Assembly (NCBI GenBank): GCA_017854855.1 | Contig: JAFMGZ010000011.1 | Location: 1-64,000, forward strand | Origin: Sulfitobacter sp. | GTDB taxonomy: Bacteria > Pseudomonadota > Alphaproteobacteria > Rhodobacterales > Rhodobacteraceae | DNA: 64,000 nucleotides | Direction of reading: 5' to 3' | Part shown: in pieces, positions 42,645 to 52,882 of the stretch | How positions within the stretch are numbered: position 1 is the stretch's first letter | Layout: each line of letters begins with the position of its first letter | Notes under the pieces: model-generated | The model's database searches: none | What the model was told of the DNA's origin: nothing | The model's input: only the letters and a program-made list of their open reading frames with translations | Made by a program: the position numbers and the translations under genes

Positions 42645-42673
42645 CGGGATTGAGTTTATGGGCAAGATGAAGC
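42645..42673 (+). repeat. 27-29 bp dispersed repeat, copy B
   Basis: Identical over 29 bases to copy C at 54509-54537 (CGGGATTGAGTTTAT then GGGCAAGATGAAGC) and 26 of 27 to copy A at 8913. It starts at the end of the GlsB-like gene, in the short gap between this gene and the convergent TRIC gene. Confidence 0.85.
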
Positions 42674-42686
42674 CGAGGCGGTGTGG

Positions 42687-43310
42687 TCAGGTTTTGGGTG
42701 GGGTGCTTTTGTAGACTGGCAGGTTCCAGCCGAAATAAAGCGAGCCTGCGCGCAGGATCCAGGTGACGACCGCGCAGGCCAGCAGGGCCAGTGGTGTTTC
42801 GATGAGGTAGAATTTTGCCAGTGTCGCGGTTGCGGCACCGGCAAAGGCGGCTGTGACGTAGAGTTCGCCCTGTTTCAGCACAAGGGGGACTTCGCCGACA
42901 ACCACGTCGCGCATCAACCCGCCCATACAGCCGGTAATCATGCCCATCAGGATCACAATGATGGCTGATTGCCCCAATGCGAGGGCGACGCCTGCGCCAG
43001 CCGCGACGGCGATGGCCAGGGCGAAACTGTCGAGCCAGATCAACACGCGCAGACGGCTTTCCATCAGGTGGGCCGTGAAGAAGATGATCAGTGCTGCGGC
43101 GGCGGCGACTGCCAGATAGGCGGGGTTGGCGATCCAGAAGATCGGGTTGCGGTCCAGCAGCAGATCGCGAATGGTGCCGCCGCCCAAGGCGGTCAGGCAG
43201 GCGATGAAGGCAAAGCCGACCAGGTCAAGCTGGGCCCGACTGGCCACAAGGGCACCGGTAATGGCAAAGATCAGCACCGATCCGTAGTCGAGCACCGCAA
43301 GCAGGGTCAT
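42687..43310 (-). CDS. TRIC-type cation channel family protein (UPF0126/YicG)
   Basis: 207 residues, about seven transmembrane helices in two three-helix repeats: [45 protein letters not shown] and [38 protein letters not shown], both with the GGG/GGL-x2-RD-x3 signature. Monovalent cation channel fold. It overlaps rnhA by four bases. Confidence 0.9.
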   Translation of the reverse strand: MTLLAVLDYGSVLIFAITGALVASRAQLDLVGFAFIACLTALGGGTIRDLLLDRNPIFWIANPAYLAVAAAAALIIFFTAHLMESRLRVLIWLDSFALAIAVAAGAGVALALGQSAIIVILMGMITGCMGGLMRDVVVGEVPLVLKQGELYVTAAFAGAATATLAKFYLIETPLALLACAVVTWILRAGSLYFGWNLPVYKSTPPKT

Positions 43311-43759
43311 GGTTTGAAAGGGGCCATGCCCGCGCGGGCCAGTTCATCGGCGCGTTCGTTTTCGGGATGGCCTGCGTGACCTTTGACCCATTCCCATGTG
43401 ACCTTGTGGCGGGCGTTTGCCTCGTCCAGCCGTTGCCACAGTTCGGCGTTCTTGACGGGTTTTTTGGCTGCGTTTTTCCAGCCGTTCTTTTTCCAGCCGA
43501 AAATCCATCCGGTTATGCCGTTCTTGACGTAGTTGCTGTCGGTCACGATCGTGATTTCGGTTTCGCGATCCAAGGCTTCCAGCGCGTTGATTGCAGCGAG
43601 CAGTTCCATCCGGTTATTGGTGGTCAGCGGCTCGCCGCCCTTCAGCTCACGTTCCTTGATCACCTTATCGCCGTCTTTTGCCTGCAGCAACGCGCCCCAG
43701 CCGCCGGGACCGGGATTGCCGGAACAGGCACCGTCTGTATATGCGAATAATTTAGCCAT
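43307..43759 (-). CDS. rnhA: Ribonuclease HI
   Basis: 150 residues: [55 protein letters not shown] and [21 protein letters not shown] carry the Asp-Glu-Asp-Asp site and the catalytic His. It cleaves RNA in RNA-DNA hybrids. It overlaps the methyltransferase gene by eight bases upstream and the TRIC gene downstream. Confidence 0.96.
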   Translation of the reverse strand: MAKLFAYTDGACSGNPGPGGWGALLQAKDGDKVIKERELKGGEPLTTNNRMELLAAINALEALDRETEITIVTDSNYVKNGITGWIFGWKKNGWKNAAKKPVKNAELWQRLDEANARHKVTWEWVKGHAGHPENERADELARAGMAPFKP

Positions 43760-44345
43760 ATGCGCGCAGGGCTATCCAATCTGCATAGGTGCCGTCCAGC
43801 CCTTTATCACGGCCAAGGGTCTGGGAGGTGACAGAAAATCCTGCCTGCGCCACGAGCCTGCCGAGTTCTTCGGGCGTATAATAAGTATAGCTGCGGCCCA
43901 GGGCGTCACGATGGCAGCCAGTCCCTGCTTTGAGGGCAATGTGGAACAGCCCGCCAGGCTTGATGCAGCGAGACAGGGCTGCGAGGTGACGGGGCATGTC
44001 CGACCGGGTTGCATGCAGCAGGCTGAAATTGGCCCAGATGCCGTCATAGAGGTCAGTGCCGGAAATATCGTCAAAGCGGGCCAGTATGGCGGTGACGCCC
44101 GGGTGTCTTGCGGCGCGGGCGACCATCTGTGCAACTGCATCGGTTGCCGTGACGTTATGCCCGGCGCGGGCGATGGCAGCTGCAAAAAGGCCCGGACCAC
44201 AGCCCAGATCAAGGACATGGGATGCGGCGGGCAGATCCGCGATGAAGCTGGCTAGCAATGGATCGCGGGCCGCAGCCCCTTGGGTCATGCTTTCGTAGTC
44301 AGCGGCCTTTTGTGAATAGACCTTGAGTGTTTCCTCGTCGGTCAC
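43752..44345 (-). CDS. Class I SAM-dependent methyltransferase
   Basis: 197 residues from a GTG at 44345 that overlaps the DUF3429 stop by four bases. A longer open frame upstream is antisense-like. SAM motif [28 protein letters not shown], then ILARFDDI and [11 protein letters not shown]-terminal [18 protein letters not shown] is typical of UbiE/BioC-like enzymes. Substrate unknown. Confidence 0.85.
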   Translation of the reverse strand: MTDEETLKVYSQKAADYESMTQGAAARDPLLASFIADLPAASHVLDLGCGPGLFAAAIARAGHNVTATDAVAQMVARAARHPGVTAILARFDDISGTDLYDGIWANFSLLHATRSDMPRHLAALSRCIKPGGLFHIALKAGTGCHRDALGRSYTYYTPEELGRLVAQAGFSVTSQTLGRDKGLDGTYADWIALRAYG

Positions 44346-44794
44346 AGGAACATGGCGATGCACAGACAGGCCAGCACCACTGCGGTCAGCGGCAGGCGCA
44401 GCGCCATCCACCAGGCTGGGGCAAGCTGCCAGCGGTGAAAGGCAAAATCGAGCAGCAGCAGCCCTGCAAATCCGGTGGCAAGATTGCCAAGGGCGGAAAC
44501 AACCCCTGTGCCGGGCATGAAGAACCACCAAAGTGCGGGAAGCACGGACAGACAATAGGCGGCGATGGCCCTGCTGCCCTGGGCCTTTGTCGCGAACCCC
44601 CACAAGACTCCAGCCATGAAGGGCAGAATGATCCCGCCGTAGCGGATCATGATCAGCTGGCCATCGCCCTTCAAGGCCGCAGGCAAGGCGATGGTCATCT
44701 CCGGGCGCAGATCCAGTATCAGCAGGGCGGCCCAGACAAAGGGCAGCAGCCCGGCAAATCCAAGCACGAGTGCGGCCCTGGGAATATGTCTCAT
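44342..44794 (-). CDS. DUF3429 membrane protein
   Basis: 150 residues with five predicted transmembrane segments. It matches the DUF3429 pattern (LPFVWAALLILDLRPE, YGGIILPFMAGVLWGFA, SVLPALWWF). Function unknown. It follows ispH by 27 bases and overlaps the methyltransferase start (GTGA). Confidence 0.83.
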   Translation of the reverse strand: MRHIPRAALVLGFAGLLPFVWAALLILDLRPEMTIALPAALKGDGQLIMIRYGGIILPFMAGVLWGFATKAQGSRAIAAYCLSVLPALWWFFMPGTGVVSALGNLATGFAGLLLLDFAFHRWQLAPAWWMALRLPLTAVVLACLCIAMFL

Positions 44795-44821
44795 CAGATT
44801 GATCCTCTGCGTGATCTGCCT

Positions 44822-45772
44822 CTAGGCCGGTTCTCTGAGGATCCGGGGCACTTTGAATTCAACGTTTTCCTGCGCTGTTTCCACCAATTCCTGGGTCACG
44901 TCAAAGCGCGCGGCAAAGGCTGCTATCACCTCGTTGATCAGCACTTCGGGGGCCGAGGCACCAGCCGTGATGCCCACGCTGGTGATCCCCTCAAGGCTGC
45001 GCCAGTCGATGTCATCGGCGCGCTGTACCAGTTGCGCATAGGCGCAGCCCGCCCTGGCACCCACTTCGACCAGACGTTTTGAATTTGACGAATTTGGCGC
45101 GCCCACGACCAGCATTGCATCGCATTTGGGGGCCATGGCCTTGACCGCTTCCTGACGGTTGGTGGTTGCGTAACAGATGTCTTCCTTGTGTGGGCCCACG
45201 ATGGCGGGGAACCGGGACTGCAGCGCCGCGACAATCTCTGCGGTGTCATCGACGCTGAGCGTGGTTTGGGTCACATAGGCCAGCCGCGCGGGGTCACGGA
45301 CCGCCACCTCTGCCACGTCCTTTGGTGTTTCCACCAGCAGGACATCCCCTTGGGGCAATTGGCCCATGGTGCCAACGGTTTCCGGGTGGCCGGCATGGCC
45401 GATCATGATCATTTGCAGGCCGGCATCCGCATGACGCTGCGCTTCGATATGGACCTTGCTGACCAGCGGGCAGGTGGCATCGACATAGACCATGTTGCGG
45501 GCCTGTGCCGCGGAAGGCACGGATTTCGGCACGCCATGGGCAGAGAAGATCACAGGGCGATCATCTGGGCAGTCACTGAGTTCCTCAACAAACACCACAC
45601 CTTTGTCGCGCAGACCATCAACCACGAATTTATTGTGAACGATCTCATGGCGCACATAGACCGGTGCCCCCCATTTTTCCAAAGCCATCTCAACAATCTT
45701 GATGGCCCGGTCCACGCCCGCGCAGAACCCGCGGGGCGCAGCAAGGTACAGTTTCAAAGGTGACTTTTCCAT
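44822..45772 (-). CDS. ispH: 4-hydroxy-3-methylbut-2-enyl diphosphate reductase
   Basis: 316 residues. [4Fe-4S] ligands Cys17 ([11 protein letters not shown]), Cys101 (DATCPLV) and Cys200 ([11 protein letters not shown]). Other landmarks are [17 protein letters not shown] and [10 protein letters not shown]. It makes IPP and DMAPP in the MEP isoprenoid pathway. It is the first gene of the operon with DUF3429, methyltransferase, rnhA and TRIC. Confidence 0.97.
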   Translation of the reverse strand: MEKSPLKLYLAAPRGFCAGVDRAIKIVEMALEKWGAPVYVRHEIVHNKFVVDGLRDKGVVFVEELSDCPDDRPVIFSAHGVPKSVPSAAQARNMVYVDATCPLVSKVHIEAQRHADAGLQMIMIGHAGHPETVGTMGQLPQGDVLLVETPKDVAEVAVRDPARLAYVTQTTLSVDDTAEIVAALQSRFPAIVGPHKEDICYATTNRQEAVKAMAPKCDAMLVVGAPNSSNSKRLVEVGARAGCAYAQLVQRADDIDWRSLEGITSVGITAGASAPEVLINEVIAAFAARFDVTQELVETAQENVEFKVPRILREPA

Positions 45773-46146
45773 GCGGCACTCCTTTTCCCAACAGGGGTAA
45801 TCGGTCGCGGCGGTTTGGTCCAGTGCCCGGCATCAAATCAACGGGTTGTGCCGGGGGGAATATGCCGTTCGATCAGCGCTGGTATTCAAGGTGCCTTGCA
45901 GGGTTGGTTGCGATCTTTGGGCGGTTTCGGAAAGTCAGCGCAGGCTTGATGCCGCCTGAAGCCAAAGATTCCAGCGCGTTACGTGAGCTGTCGCATATTC
46001 CGAGATCCGTATGAAAATACCGGCCAATTCAAAAAATGGCGGTTCCAGACGGTATTTTGAAATCATACTTCAAATAGGAAAGCATTTGATGTCATTTGCC
46101 AATTCATCCATCAGGCAAATGGGCCATTTATTGTCTATGGAATGCC
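45773..46146. other. Intergenic region between ispH and the NYN gene
   Basis: About 370 bases: the ispH promoter (minus strand), a possible small plus-strand ORF (45862-46014), an inverted repeat TTTGAA/TTCAAA (46055-46073) and a hairpin CATTTGCC/GGCAAATG (46093-46100 with 46114-46121) just after the NYN stop, which may help end that transcript. Confidence 0.5.
45862..46014 (+). CDS. Candidate 50-residue basic peptide
   Basis: ATG at 45862 after GGGGGAA, 50 codons. The product is cationic with a hydrophobic helix (CLAGLVAIFGRF) and a C-terminal LRELSHIPRSV that faintly recalls DUF1127 peptides, but without the conserved DIGL ending. It has no close neighbour on this strand. Coding status is uncertain. 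Confidence 0.3.
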   Translation: MPFDQRWYSRCLAGLVAIFGRFRKVSAGLMPPEAKDSSALRELSHIPRSV

Positions 46147-46692
46147 TCAGTCCGTATCGCTTTCGCGGGGGGGGCGGCCAATGACATCCCGCAGGTCTTC
46201 CAATTCAATGAAATTGTCGACCTGGCGGCGCAGCTCATCTGAAATCATCGGAGGCTGGCTGCGAATGGTTGAAACCACAGAGACGCGCACGCCTTGACGT
46301 TGCAGGCTTTCCACCAGCGGCCTGAAATCGCCATCGCCAGAGAAAATAACAATGTGATCGACGTGCGGTGCCAGTTCCATGGCATTCACCGCCAACTCGA
46401 TGTCCATATTTCCTTTGACCTTACGGCGGCCCATGCTGTCGGTGTATTCCTTGGCCGGTTTGGTCACCATGGTGAAGCCGTTGTAGTTCAGCCAGTCAAC
46501 CAGGGGGCGTATCGGGGAATATTCATCGTTTTCAAGCAGCGCCGTGTAATAGAAAGCCCGCAGCAATTTGCCACGGCGCATAAACTCATGGCGCAGCAAT
46601 TTGTAATCAATATCAAAGCCCAGCGTCTTGGCTGCGGCGTATAGATTTGATCCATCAATGAACAGGGCGAGGCGTTCGTCTTTGTAAAACAT
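46147..46692 (-). CDS. NYN-domain (LabA/DUF88) putative nuclease
   Basis: 181 residues: ALFIDGSNLYAAAKTLGFDIDY with the first catalytic Asp, KGNMDIELAVNAME, and IVIFSGDGDFRPLVESLQRQGVRVSVVS with the other Asp residues, the PIN-like NYN fold. These proteins probably cleave RNA. Divergent from folK. Confidence 0.88.
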   Translation of the reverse strand: MFYKDERLALFIDGSNLYAAAKTLGFDIDYKLLRHEFMRRGKLLRAFYYTALLENDEYSPIRPLVDWLNYNGFTMVTKPAKEYTDSMGRRKVKGNMDIELAVNAMELAPHVDHIVIFSGDGDFRPLVESLQRQGVRVSVVSTIRSQPPMISDELRRQVDNFIELEDLRDVIGRPPRESDTD

Positions 46693-46814
46693 AAACTATC
46701 CTTTCGGCGCGACAGCCGATACTCTTTCTTAACAACTGTGGTGCTGACCATTACGGACTTGGTTAAATAGTTCTGGCCCACTCATTCTGAAGGGCTCTTT
46801 AAGGATTTTTCCAA

Positions 46815-47426
46815 ATGCTGCAAGCCCAGGCTATTAGTGAACGTGGCGAAGACAACCTGAAAATGCAAGATGATATATTATTCGCGTTGGGGGCCAACCT
46901 TGAGTCCTCTGTCGGGGCACCAGAAGACACAGTGAAGGCAGCGCTGCAGGAAATGGTAAAAAAAGGCGCATTGATTCGAAACTTGAGCCCCCTTTATAGC
47001 ACGCCTGCCTTCCCTGCGGGAAATGGTCCTGACTATGTAAATGCTGCGGTCAGGATTCGCGCGCCCTGGTCCCCCGACCAAGCGCTTGCCATCTGTCATG
47101 AGATTGAAGCGTTGATGGGCCGCGAAAGGGTCACGCGTTGGGGGCAGCGTACGCTGGATATTGACCTTATCGCTATGGGCCAAATCGTGCTGCCCGATGC
47201 ACAAACCCACGCCGAATGGCGCAATTTACCGCTGGATGCCCAGCAACAGCGCACCCCCGACCAACTGATTCTTCCGCATCCGCGTCTTCAGGACCGTGCC
47301 TTTGTCCTCGTCCCGCTTGCCGATGTTGCCCCGGACTGGGTGCATCCCCTGCTGGGATGTTGCGTCAGCCAAATGCGCGATGCCCTTGATCCGCTGGATC
47401 TGGCTGCTGTCAAAGCATTGGAATAA
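46815..47426 (+). CDS. folK: 2-amino-4-hydroxy-6-hydroxymethyldihydropteridine diphosphokinase
   Basis: 203 residues from ATG 46815 (AAGGA nine bases ahead). MQDDILFALGAN at 46863 would be the conventional fold start, so the first 16 residues may be an extension. FolK motifs: LFALGANLESSVG, SPLYSTPAFPAGNGPDYVNAAV, ERVTRWGQRTLDIDLI and LILPHPRLQDRAFVLVPLADVAP. Folate biosynthesis. Confidence 0.93.
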   Translation: MLQAQAISERGEDNLKMQDDILFALGANLESSVGAPEDTVKAALQEMVKKGALIRNLSPLYSTPAFPAGNGPDYVNAAVRIRAPWSPDQALAICHEIEALMGRERVTRWGQRTLDIDLIAMGQIVLPDAQTHAEWRNLPLDAQQQRTPDQLILPHPRLQDRAFVLVPLADVAPDWVHPLLGCCVSQMRDALDPLDLAAVKALE

Positions 47427-47498
47427 CGGGTTGTAAATTGGCAAGAACCGACCTAAGTAACGCTCTTCTGACCGCCTTTTGCGATATTGGAGAATTCA

Positions 47499-47852
47499 AT
47501 GGCACGCGTCACCGTCGAAGATTGTGTAGACAAGGTTCCTAACCGTTTTGAGCTTGTCATGCTTGCGGCCCATCGGGCACGCGAAATCTCTGCTGGTTCT
47601 GCTGTGACAGTGGACCGCGACAATGACAAAAACCCGGTGGTTTCCCTGCGTGAAATCGCGGATGAGACACAATCCGCTGATGATCTGCGCGAGCGCCTGA
47701 TCGAAAGCAACCAGAACCAGATCGAGGTTGATGAGCCAGAAGAAGACGCAATGGCGCTTCTGATGGGTGCAGAGCAGGATAAGCCAGAAGAAGACAGCAT
47801 GTCCGAAGAAATGCTGCTGCGTCAACTGATGGCGGCACAGGGCCAGGGCTAA
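47499..47852 (+). CDS. rpoZ: RNA polymerase omega subunit
   Basis: 117 residues from ATG 47499 (GGAG ahead): [43 protein letters not shown], with a long acidic C-terminal tail ([23 protein letters not shown]). It stabilises RNA polymerase and links to ppGpp. rsh follows 34 bases later, the usual arrangement. Confidence 0.97.
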   Translation: MARVTVEDCVDKVPNRFELVMLAAHRAREISAGSAVTVDRDNDKNPVVSLREIADETQSADDLRERLIESNQNQIEVDEPEEDAMALLMGAEQDKPEEDSMSEEMLLRQLMAAQGQG

Positions 47853-47886
47853 CCTGGTGCCCCGACAGGGGTCATGAGGCAGATGG

Positions 47887-50028
47887 ATGGACAACACTGA
47901 AATCACTGCCGACGACCTTGTCGAGCTTGTCAGGGTGTACAACCCAAAGACAAACGAAAAGCAGATACGTGCGGCCTATGAATTCGGCCGCGCGATGCAC
48001 GAGGGGCAGTACCGCCACTCTGGAGAGCCGTATTTTTCTCACCCTGTTGCCGTTGCGGCCATTCTGACCGAACAGCAATTGGATGATGGGACCATTATCA
48101 CAGCCTTGCTGCATGATACGGTCGAAGATACCCGCGCGTCCTATAAGGATATCGAAACGCTGTTTGGCCGGGATGTGGCGGAACTGGTGGATGGTGTCAC
48201 CAAACTGACCAATCTGCAGCTGAACTCCACAGAGACCAAACAGGCTGAAAACTTTCGCAAACTGTTCATGGCGATGTCCAAGGATCTGCGCGTGATCCTG
48301 GTCAAACTGGCGGACCGGTTGCACAACATGCGCACGATCAAGGCGATGCGCGCGGAAAAACAGGCGCAAAAGGCCCGCGAGACGATGGATATCTTTGCGC
48401 CTCTGGCGGGGCGGATGGGCATGCAATGGATGCGCGAAGAGCTGGAAGATCTGTCTTTTCGCGTGCTCAACCCCGAAGGCCGCGCCAGTATCATCCGCCG
48501 CTTTATCACGTTGCAGCGTGAAACTGGTGATGTCATCCAGCGGATCACCGGCGATATGCGGCTTGAACTGGATCAGGCCGGGGTAGAGGCGCAGGTTTTT
48601 GGCAGGGCCAAGAAACCCTATTCCATCTGGCGCAAGATGGAGGAAAAATCTCAGAGTTTTTCCCGTCTGTCCGATATCTACGGGTTTCGTGTCATCACCC
48701 AGAGCGACGAAGACTGCTATCGCGCATTGGGGGCGATCCACGGGCGTTGGCGTGCTGTGCCGGGGCGCTTCAAGGACTATATCAGTCAGCCAAAATCAAA
48801 CGGCTACCGCTCCATTCACACCACTGTGTCGGGGCGCGACGGCAAACGCGTCGAAGTGCAGATCAGAACCCAGCAGATGCATGATGTGGCCGAAACCGGT
48901 GTGGCCGCGCATTGGTCCTACCGGGATGGCGTGCGGTCCAACAACCCGTTTGCCGTCGATCCGGCCAAATGGATTGCGCAGCTGACCGAACAGTTTGACG
49001 CCGAAGAAGACCACGAGGATTTCCTCGAGGCGGTCAAGCTTGAGATGTACGCAGATCAGGTCTTTTGTTTCACGCCAAAGGGCGATGTGGTCAAACTGCC
49101 GCGCGGGGCCACGCCGATTGACTTTGCCTATGCCATCCACACGCGGATCGGCAACGCCTGCGTCGGGGCCAAGATTGACGGGATGCGCGTGCCGCTCTGG
49201 ACCCGGATCAAGAACGGGCAGTCGATTGAGATCATTCGCGCACAGGGCCAGACGCCACAGGTCACATGGCTGGATATCGCGACGACCGGCAAGGCCAAGA
49301 CCGCCATCCGCCGTTCCCTGCGCGAGGAAGACAGGGCGCGCTTTGTCAAACTGGGTCAGGAATTGGCGCGCTCGGCCTTTGCGCAGGTCGGCAAACGGGC
49401 GACAGACAAGGTGCTGCGCACAGCGGCCAAGAATATGCGGCTGAACGGGATCGAAGACCTGTTGGCCCAGATTGGCAGCTCTGAGATTACGGGCCGGCAA
49501 GTCGTGCAATCCGTCTATGCCGACCTTGTCCCCAACAAGGGCGATCACATCGATGCCAAAAGCGCCGTTGTGGGCCTTGAGCCGGGGCAATCCTTCAAAC
49601 GCGCACCTTGCTGCAATCCACTGCCGGGCGAACGGATCGTCGGGATCACCTTCAGGGGCGAAGGCGTGACGGTGCATGCGATTGATTGTGAAAAACTGTC
49701 CTCCTACGAGGAACAGCCAGAGCGCTGGATCGACCTGCGCTGGCATGACGGCAACCACCCTGCGGTCTATGATGCTGTCCTTGATCTGACGATCGGGAAT
49801 GGCGCGGGGGTTCTGGGCCGGATCTGCACGCTGATCGGTGATGCCTCTGCCAATATCTCCGATCTGGAGTTCATTGAGCGCAAGCCAGATTTTTACCGTG
49901 TGCTGATGAGTGTGGCCTTAAGGGATGTTGCGCATTTGCATTCCCTGATGTTGACGCTAGAGGCAGAAAGTGACGTTGCGGCGATTTCACGGTTTCGTAA
50001 AATTGACGGGCAAAAGCCGACAACATGA
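47887..50028 (+). CDS. rsh: Bifunctional (p)ppGpp synthetase/hydrolase (RelA/SpoT)
   Basis: 713 residues. HD hydrolase domain (about 40-190) with HDTVED at 76-81. Synthetase domain: AKKPYSIWRKMEEKSQSFSRLSDIYGFRVI and YISQPKSNGYRSIHTTVSG. TGS near residues 395-455 (DQVFCFTPKGDVVKLPRGATPIDFAYAIHT), then a C-terminal ACT (ILGRICTLIGDASANISDLEF). The intact HD indicates the bifunctional SpoT-like single Rsh of alphaproteobacteria. Confidence 0.97.
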   Translation: MDNTEITADDLVELVRVYNPKTNEKQIRAAYEFGRAMHEGQYRHSGEPYFSHPVAVAAILTEQQLDDGTIITALLHDTVEDTRASYKDIETLFGRDVAELVDGVTKLTNLQLNSTETKQAENFRKLFMAMSKDLRVILVKLADRLHNMRTIKAMRAEKQAQKARETMDIFAPLAGRMGMQWMREELEDLSFRVLNPEGRASIIRRFITLQRETGDVIQRITGDMRLELDQAGVEAQVFGRAKKPYSIWRKMEEKSQSFSRLSDIYGFRVITQSDEDCYRALGAIHGRWRAVPGRFKDYISQPKSNGYRSIHTTVSGRDGKRVEVQIRTQQMHDVAETGVAAHWSYRDGVRSNNPFAVDPAKWIAQLTEQFDAEEDHEDFLEAVKLEMYADQVFCFTPKGDVVKLPRGATPIDFAYAIHTRIGNACVGAKIDGMRVPLWTRIKNGQSIEIIRAQGQTPQVTWLDIATTGKAKTAIRRSLREEDRARFVKLGQELARSAFAQVGKRATDKVLRTAAKNMRLNGIEDLLAQIGSSEITGRQVVQSVYADLVPNKGDHIDAKSAVVGLEPGQSFKRAPCCNPLPGERIVGITFRGEGVTVHAIDCEKLSSYEEQPERWIDLRWHDGNHPAVYDAVLDLTIGNGAGVLGRICTLIGDASANISDLEFIERKPDFYRVLMSVALRDVAHLHSLMLTLEAESDVAAISRFRKIDGQKPTT

Positions 50029-50085
50029 CCTACATACCACCTATGCCCCAGACCGTAACAGCAAGACCCATAGTGGAAGCCTGAG

Positions 50086-50751
50086 TTGATCTTCAAACGC
50101 CGTGACCCGAAACCAACTTTGCGCGCGATGGCCGAATTTTTGTGGCCTCGCGGGGGATGGGCGCGTGCGTTCCATTATGTAAGGCACCGGATGAAACGCC
50201 TGCCCGACAGTCCCGAACGCATCGCGCGCGGTGTGTGGGCCGGTGTCTTTGTCACCTTTACGCCCCTGTTCGGGATGCATTTCATTGTCGCGGCGTTATT
50301 GGCAAAGCTGATGAAGGGAAACATCCTTGCGGCGCTGATGGCGACATTCGTGGGCAATCCGCTGACCTTTGTCTTTATTGCGCTGTCGTCGCTCAAGACC
50401 GGGCATCTGATCCTTGGCACCGAATTGGCCGAGGGCGAATTGCGCGCCCTGAGCCGTAAGTTCGCGGATGCGGGCAGTGACCTTTGGCATAATTTCGTCG
50501 CTGTATTTACCAACTCCCAGATGGATTGGTCGGGCCTTGCGATCTTTTCCAAAGAGGTCTTTTATCCCTATCTGATCGGCGGCATCATTCCCGGCGTGAT
50601 CTGCGCGACGATCGCCTATTATCTGGCCGTTCCCCTGCTGCAGGCCTATCAAAAGCGCCGCCGGGGCCTGATCAAGGCCAAGTTCGAAGCCCTCAAGAAA
50701 AAGACCGCCGCCAAGGTAGAAGCCAAACGCAAGGCCGATAGCGTCAAATAG
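50086..50751 (+). CDS. DUF2062 membrane protein
   Basis: 221 residues from a TTG at 50086 after GGAAG. Two to three transmembrane regions (GVFVTFTPLFGMHFIVAALLAKLMKGNILAALMATFVGNPLTF and YLIGGIIPGVICATIAYYLAV), and a basic Lys-rich C-terminus (KAKFEALKKKTAAKVEAKRKADSVK). DUF2062 pattern with the PLFGMHF motif. Function unknown. Regularly found between rsh and pdxJ in this group. Confidence 0.9.
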   Translation: MIFKRRDPKPTLRAMAEFLWPRGGWARAFHYVRHRMKRLPDSPERIARGVWAGVFVTFTPLFGMHFIVAALLAKLMKGNILAALMATFVGNPLTFVFIALSSLKTGHLILGTELAEGELRALSRKFADAGSDLWHNFVAVFTNSQMDWSGLAIFSKEVFYPYLIGGIIPGVICATIAYYLAVPLLQAYQKRRRGLIKAKFEALKKKTAAKVEAKRKADSVK

Positions 50752-50763
50752 GAAGGACAGCAT

Positions 50764-51513
50764 ATGTCAGGATCACAAAAACTGCGCTTGGGTGTGAACA
50801 TCGACCATGTGGCGACAGTGCGCAATGCACGGGGCGGGGCCTATCCTGATCCCCTGCGCGCCGCCAAGATCGCAGAGGCCGCAGGTGCCGACGGGATCAC
50901 TGCGCATCTGCGCGAAGATCGCAGGCATATATCAGATGCAGACATCGAGGGGCTGATGGATATCCTATCGGTCCCGCTCAACTTTGAGATGGCAGCGACG
51001 GAAGAGATGCAGAAAATTGCCCTGCGTCACAAACCACACGCCGTCTGCATCGTCCCGGAAAAGCGCGAAGAACGGACCACCGAAGGTGGGCTGGAAGTGG
51101 CGCGCGAAGAAAACAAGCTTGCCCATTTCATCGCACCGCTGCGCGAGGCCGGCAGCCGCGTCTCCATCTTTATCGCAGCAGATCAGCGCCAGATCGAGGC
51201 GGCCAACCGGATCGGCGCGCAGGTCATTGAATTGCACAGCGGTGCCTATTGCGATGCCTTCAGCGAGGGCCGTTTTGACGAGGCCGATGCCGAACTTGAG
51301 AAAATGCGTGAAATGTCCAGCTTTGCCCATTCGCTGGGACTGGAAGTGCACGTGGGTCATGGCATCACCTATGATACCGTGTCCCCCATCGCGGCATTTC
51401 CAGAAGTCAAAGAACTGAACATCGGGCACTTCTTGATTGGCGAGGCGATCTTCTTGGGGCTTGGGCCCGCGATTGCGGAAATGCGCCGCTTGATGGACGA
51501 CGCGCGCGCGTGA
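50764..51513 (+). CDS. pdxJ: Pyridoxine 5'-phosphate synthase
   Basis: 249 residues, TIM barrel: [50 protein letters not shown] at the N-terminus, [44 protein letters not shown] and [16 protein letters not shown]. Condenses DXP with aminoacetone phosphate in vitamin B6 synthesis. Confidence 0.97.
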   Translation: MSGSQKLRLGVNIDHVATVRNARGGAYPDPLRAAKIAEAAGADGITAHLREDRRHISDADIEGLMDILSVPLNFEMAATEEMQKIALRHKPHAVCIVPEKREERTTEGGLEVAREENKLAHFIAPLREAGSRVSIFIAADQRQIEAANRIGAQVIELHSGAYCDAFSEGRFDEADAELEKMREMSSFAHSLGLEVHVGHGITYDTVSPIAAFPEVKELNIGHFLIGEAIFLGLGPAIAEMRRLMDDARA

Positions 51514-51559
51514 AGGGCTGTGGGCCAGTGCAGACCGGCCTGCGGCAGGTGGGCTGCTT

Positions 51560-51991
51560 ATGATACTTGGCATTGGCACGGACCTTGCGAATATAGACCG
51601 TATTCAGGGCACACTTGATCGTTTTGGTGATCGGTTTCGCGACCGCGTCTTTACGCCCACAGAACAGCGCAAGGCAGAGCGGCGCAAGGATGTTGCGGGG
51701 ACCTATGCCAAACGCTGGGCCGCAAAGGAGGCCTGTTCCAAGGCCTTGGGCACGGGGCTGCGCATGGGCATCAGCTGGCGCGATATGGCGGTCAGCAATC
51801 TACCTACTGGCCAGCCCGTCATGGAAGTGACCGGCTGGGCCGCCGAACGGCTGGCCCGCATGACCCCGCCGGGCCATGAGGCGATCATTCACGTGACCCT
51901 GACCGACGACCACCCATGGGCGCAGGCCTTTGTCCTGATCGAGGCCCGACCTGTGGCAGACCCGCCGCCGGCAAAGGTGCCTTCGTCTTGA
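51560..51991 (+). CDS. acpS: Holo-[acyl-carrier-protein] synthase
   Basis: 143 residues: [16 protein letters not shown] with the Mg-binding Asp, [25 protein letters not shown] with Glu. Transfers phosphopantetheine to ACP. It follows pdxJ, as in many proteobacteria. Confidence 0.95.
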   Translation: MILGIGTDLANIDRIQGTLDRFGDRFRDRVFTPTEQRKAERRKDVAGTYAKRWAAKEACSKALGTGLRMGISWRDMAVSNLPTGQPVMEVTGWAAERLARMTPPGHEAIIHVTLTDDHPWAQAFVLIEARPVADPPPAKVPSS

Positions 51992-52045
51992 CAGTCACGC
52001 CCCCCAGACGCATGTACGCTTAAATTTCTACGAAAGGGACGCCGC

Positions 52046-52882
52046 ATGGCCGCCAAGGAAAAATCAGGCAACGCATTTGTCGAAACGGTCAAGACGATCG
52101 TCTATGCGCTGCTGATCGCGGGTATTTTCCGCACGCTGTTTTTCCAGCCGTTCTGGATTCCTTCGGGCTCCATGAAAGAGACATTGCTGATCGGCGATTT
52201 TCTGTTCGTGAACAAGATGGCCTATGGGTATTCCTACGCCTCCTGCCCCAGCCTGATGTTGCCGAACCTGGGCATCGAGGTGGACGCAGAAGACATTTGT
52301 GGTGCCCTTGACGGTGACAACACGCGCCTTTGGGGCGGGGAACCCCAGCGCGGCGATGTCGTCGTGTTTCGCCACCCGGTGTCGGGCCGTGACTATATCA
52401 AACGCCTGATCGGCCTGCCGGGCGACACGGTTCAGGTCACAAACGGTGTCGTCAGCCTGAATGGCGAGGCTGTCAAACTTGAGGATGCGGGCAATTTCGA
52501 AGAAGTGATGCAGGCCCAAGGCCCACAGCGTCTGCGCCCGCGCTGCGAAAACGGCCCCGTGGGTGAGGGCGGTCTGTGCATCAAGTCGCGCCAGATTGAA
52601 ACACTGCCCAATGGTGTGTCCCATGCGATCTTGAACATTGGCAATCAGCAGTCCGACAACACAGGTGTCTATACCGTCCCCGAAGGCCATTACTTTTTCA
52701 TGGGTGACAACCGCGACAATTCCGCTGACAGCCGTTTGGCGCAGCAGGTCGGCGGCGTTGGTTTTGTGCCTTATGAAAATCTGATCGGGCGCGCGGACCG
52801 GATCGTGTTCAGCTCTGCGGGCAGCTCCATGCTGTTCTTCTGGACATGGCGGTCTGACCGCTTTTTCAAAGGGGTTGAATGA
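52046..52882 (+). CDS. lepB: Signal peptidase I
   Basis: 278 residues. One N-terminal transmembrane helix ([25 protein letters not shown]), catalytic Ser42 in [10 protein letters not shown] and Lys119 in [14 protein letters not shown], and box [18 protein letters not shown]. Cleaves signal peptides at the inner membrane. Overlaps rnc by four bases. Confidence 0.96.
   Translation: MAAKEKSGNAFVETVKTIVYALLIAGIFRTLFFQPFWIPSGSMKETLLIGDFLFVNKMAYGYSYASCPSLMLPNLGIEVDAEDICGALDGDNTRLWGGEPQRGDVVVFRHPVSGRDYIKRLIGLPGDTVQVTNGVVSLNGEAVKLEDAGNFEEVMQAQGPQRLRPRCENGPVGEGGLCIKSRQIETLPNGVSHAILNIGNQQSDNTGVYTVPEGHYFFMGDNRDNSADSRLAQQVGGVGFVPYENLIGRADRIVFSSAGSSMLFFWTWRSDRFFKGVE

Noticed and set aside
48796-49758. 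320-codon minus-strand open frame inside rsh
   Set aside because: Shadow of the (p)ppGpp synthetase gene; low-information translation.
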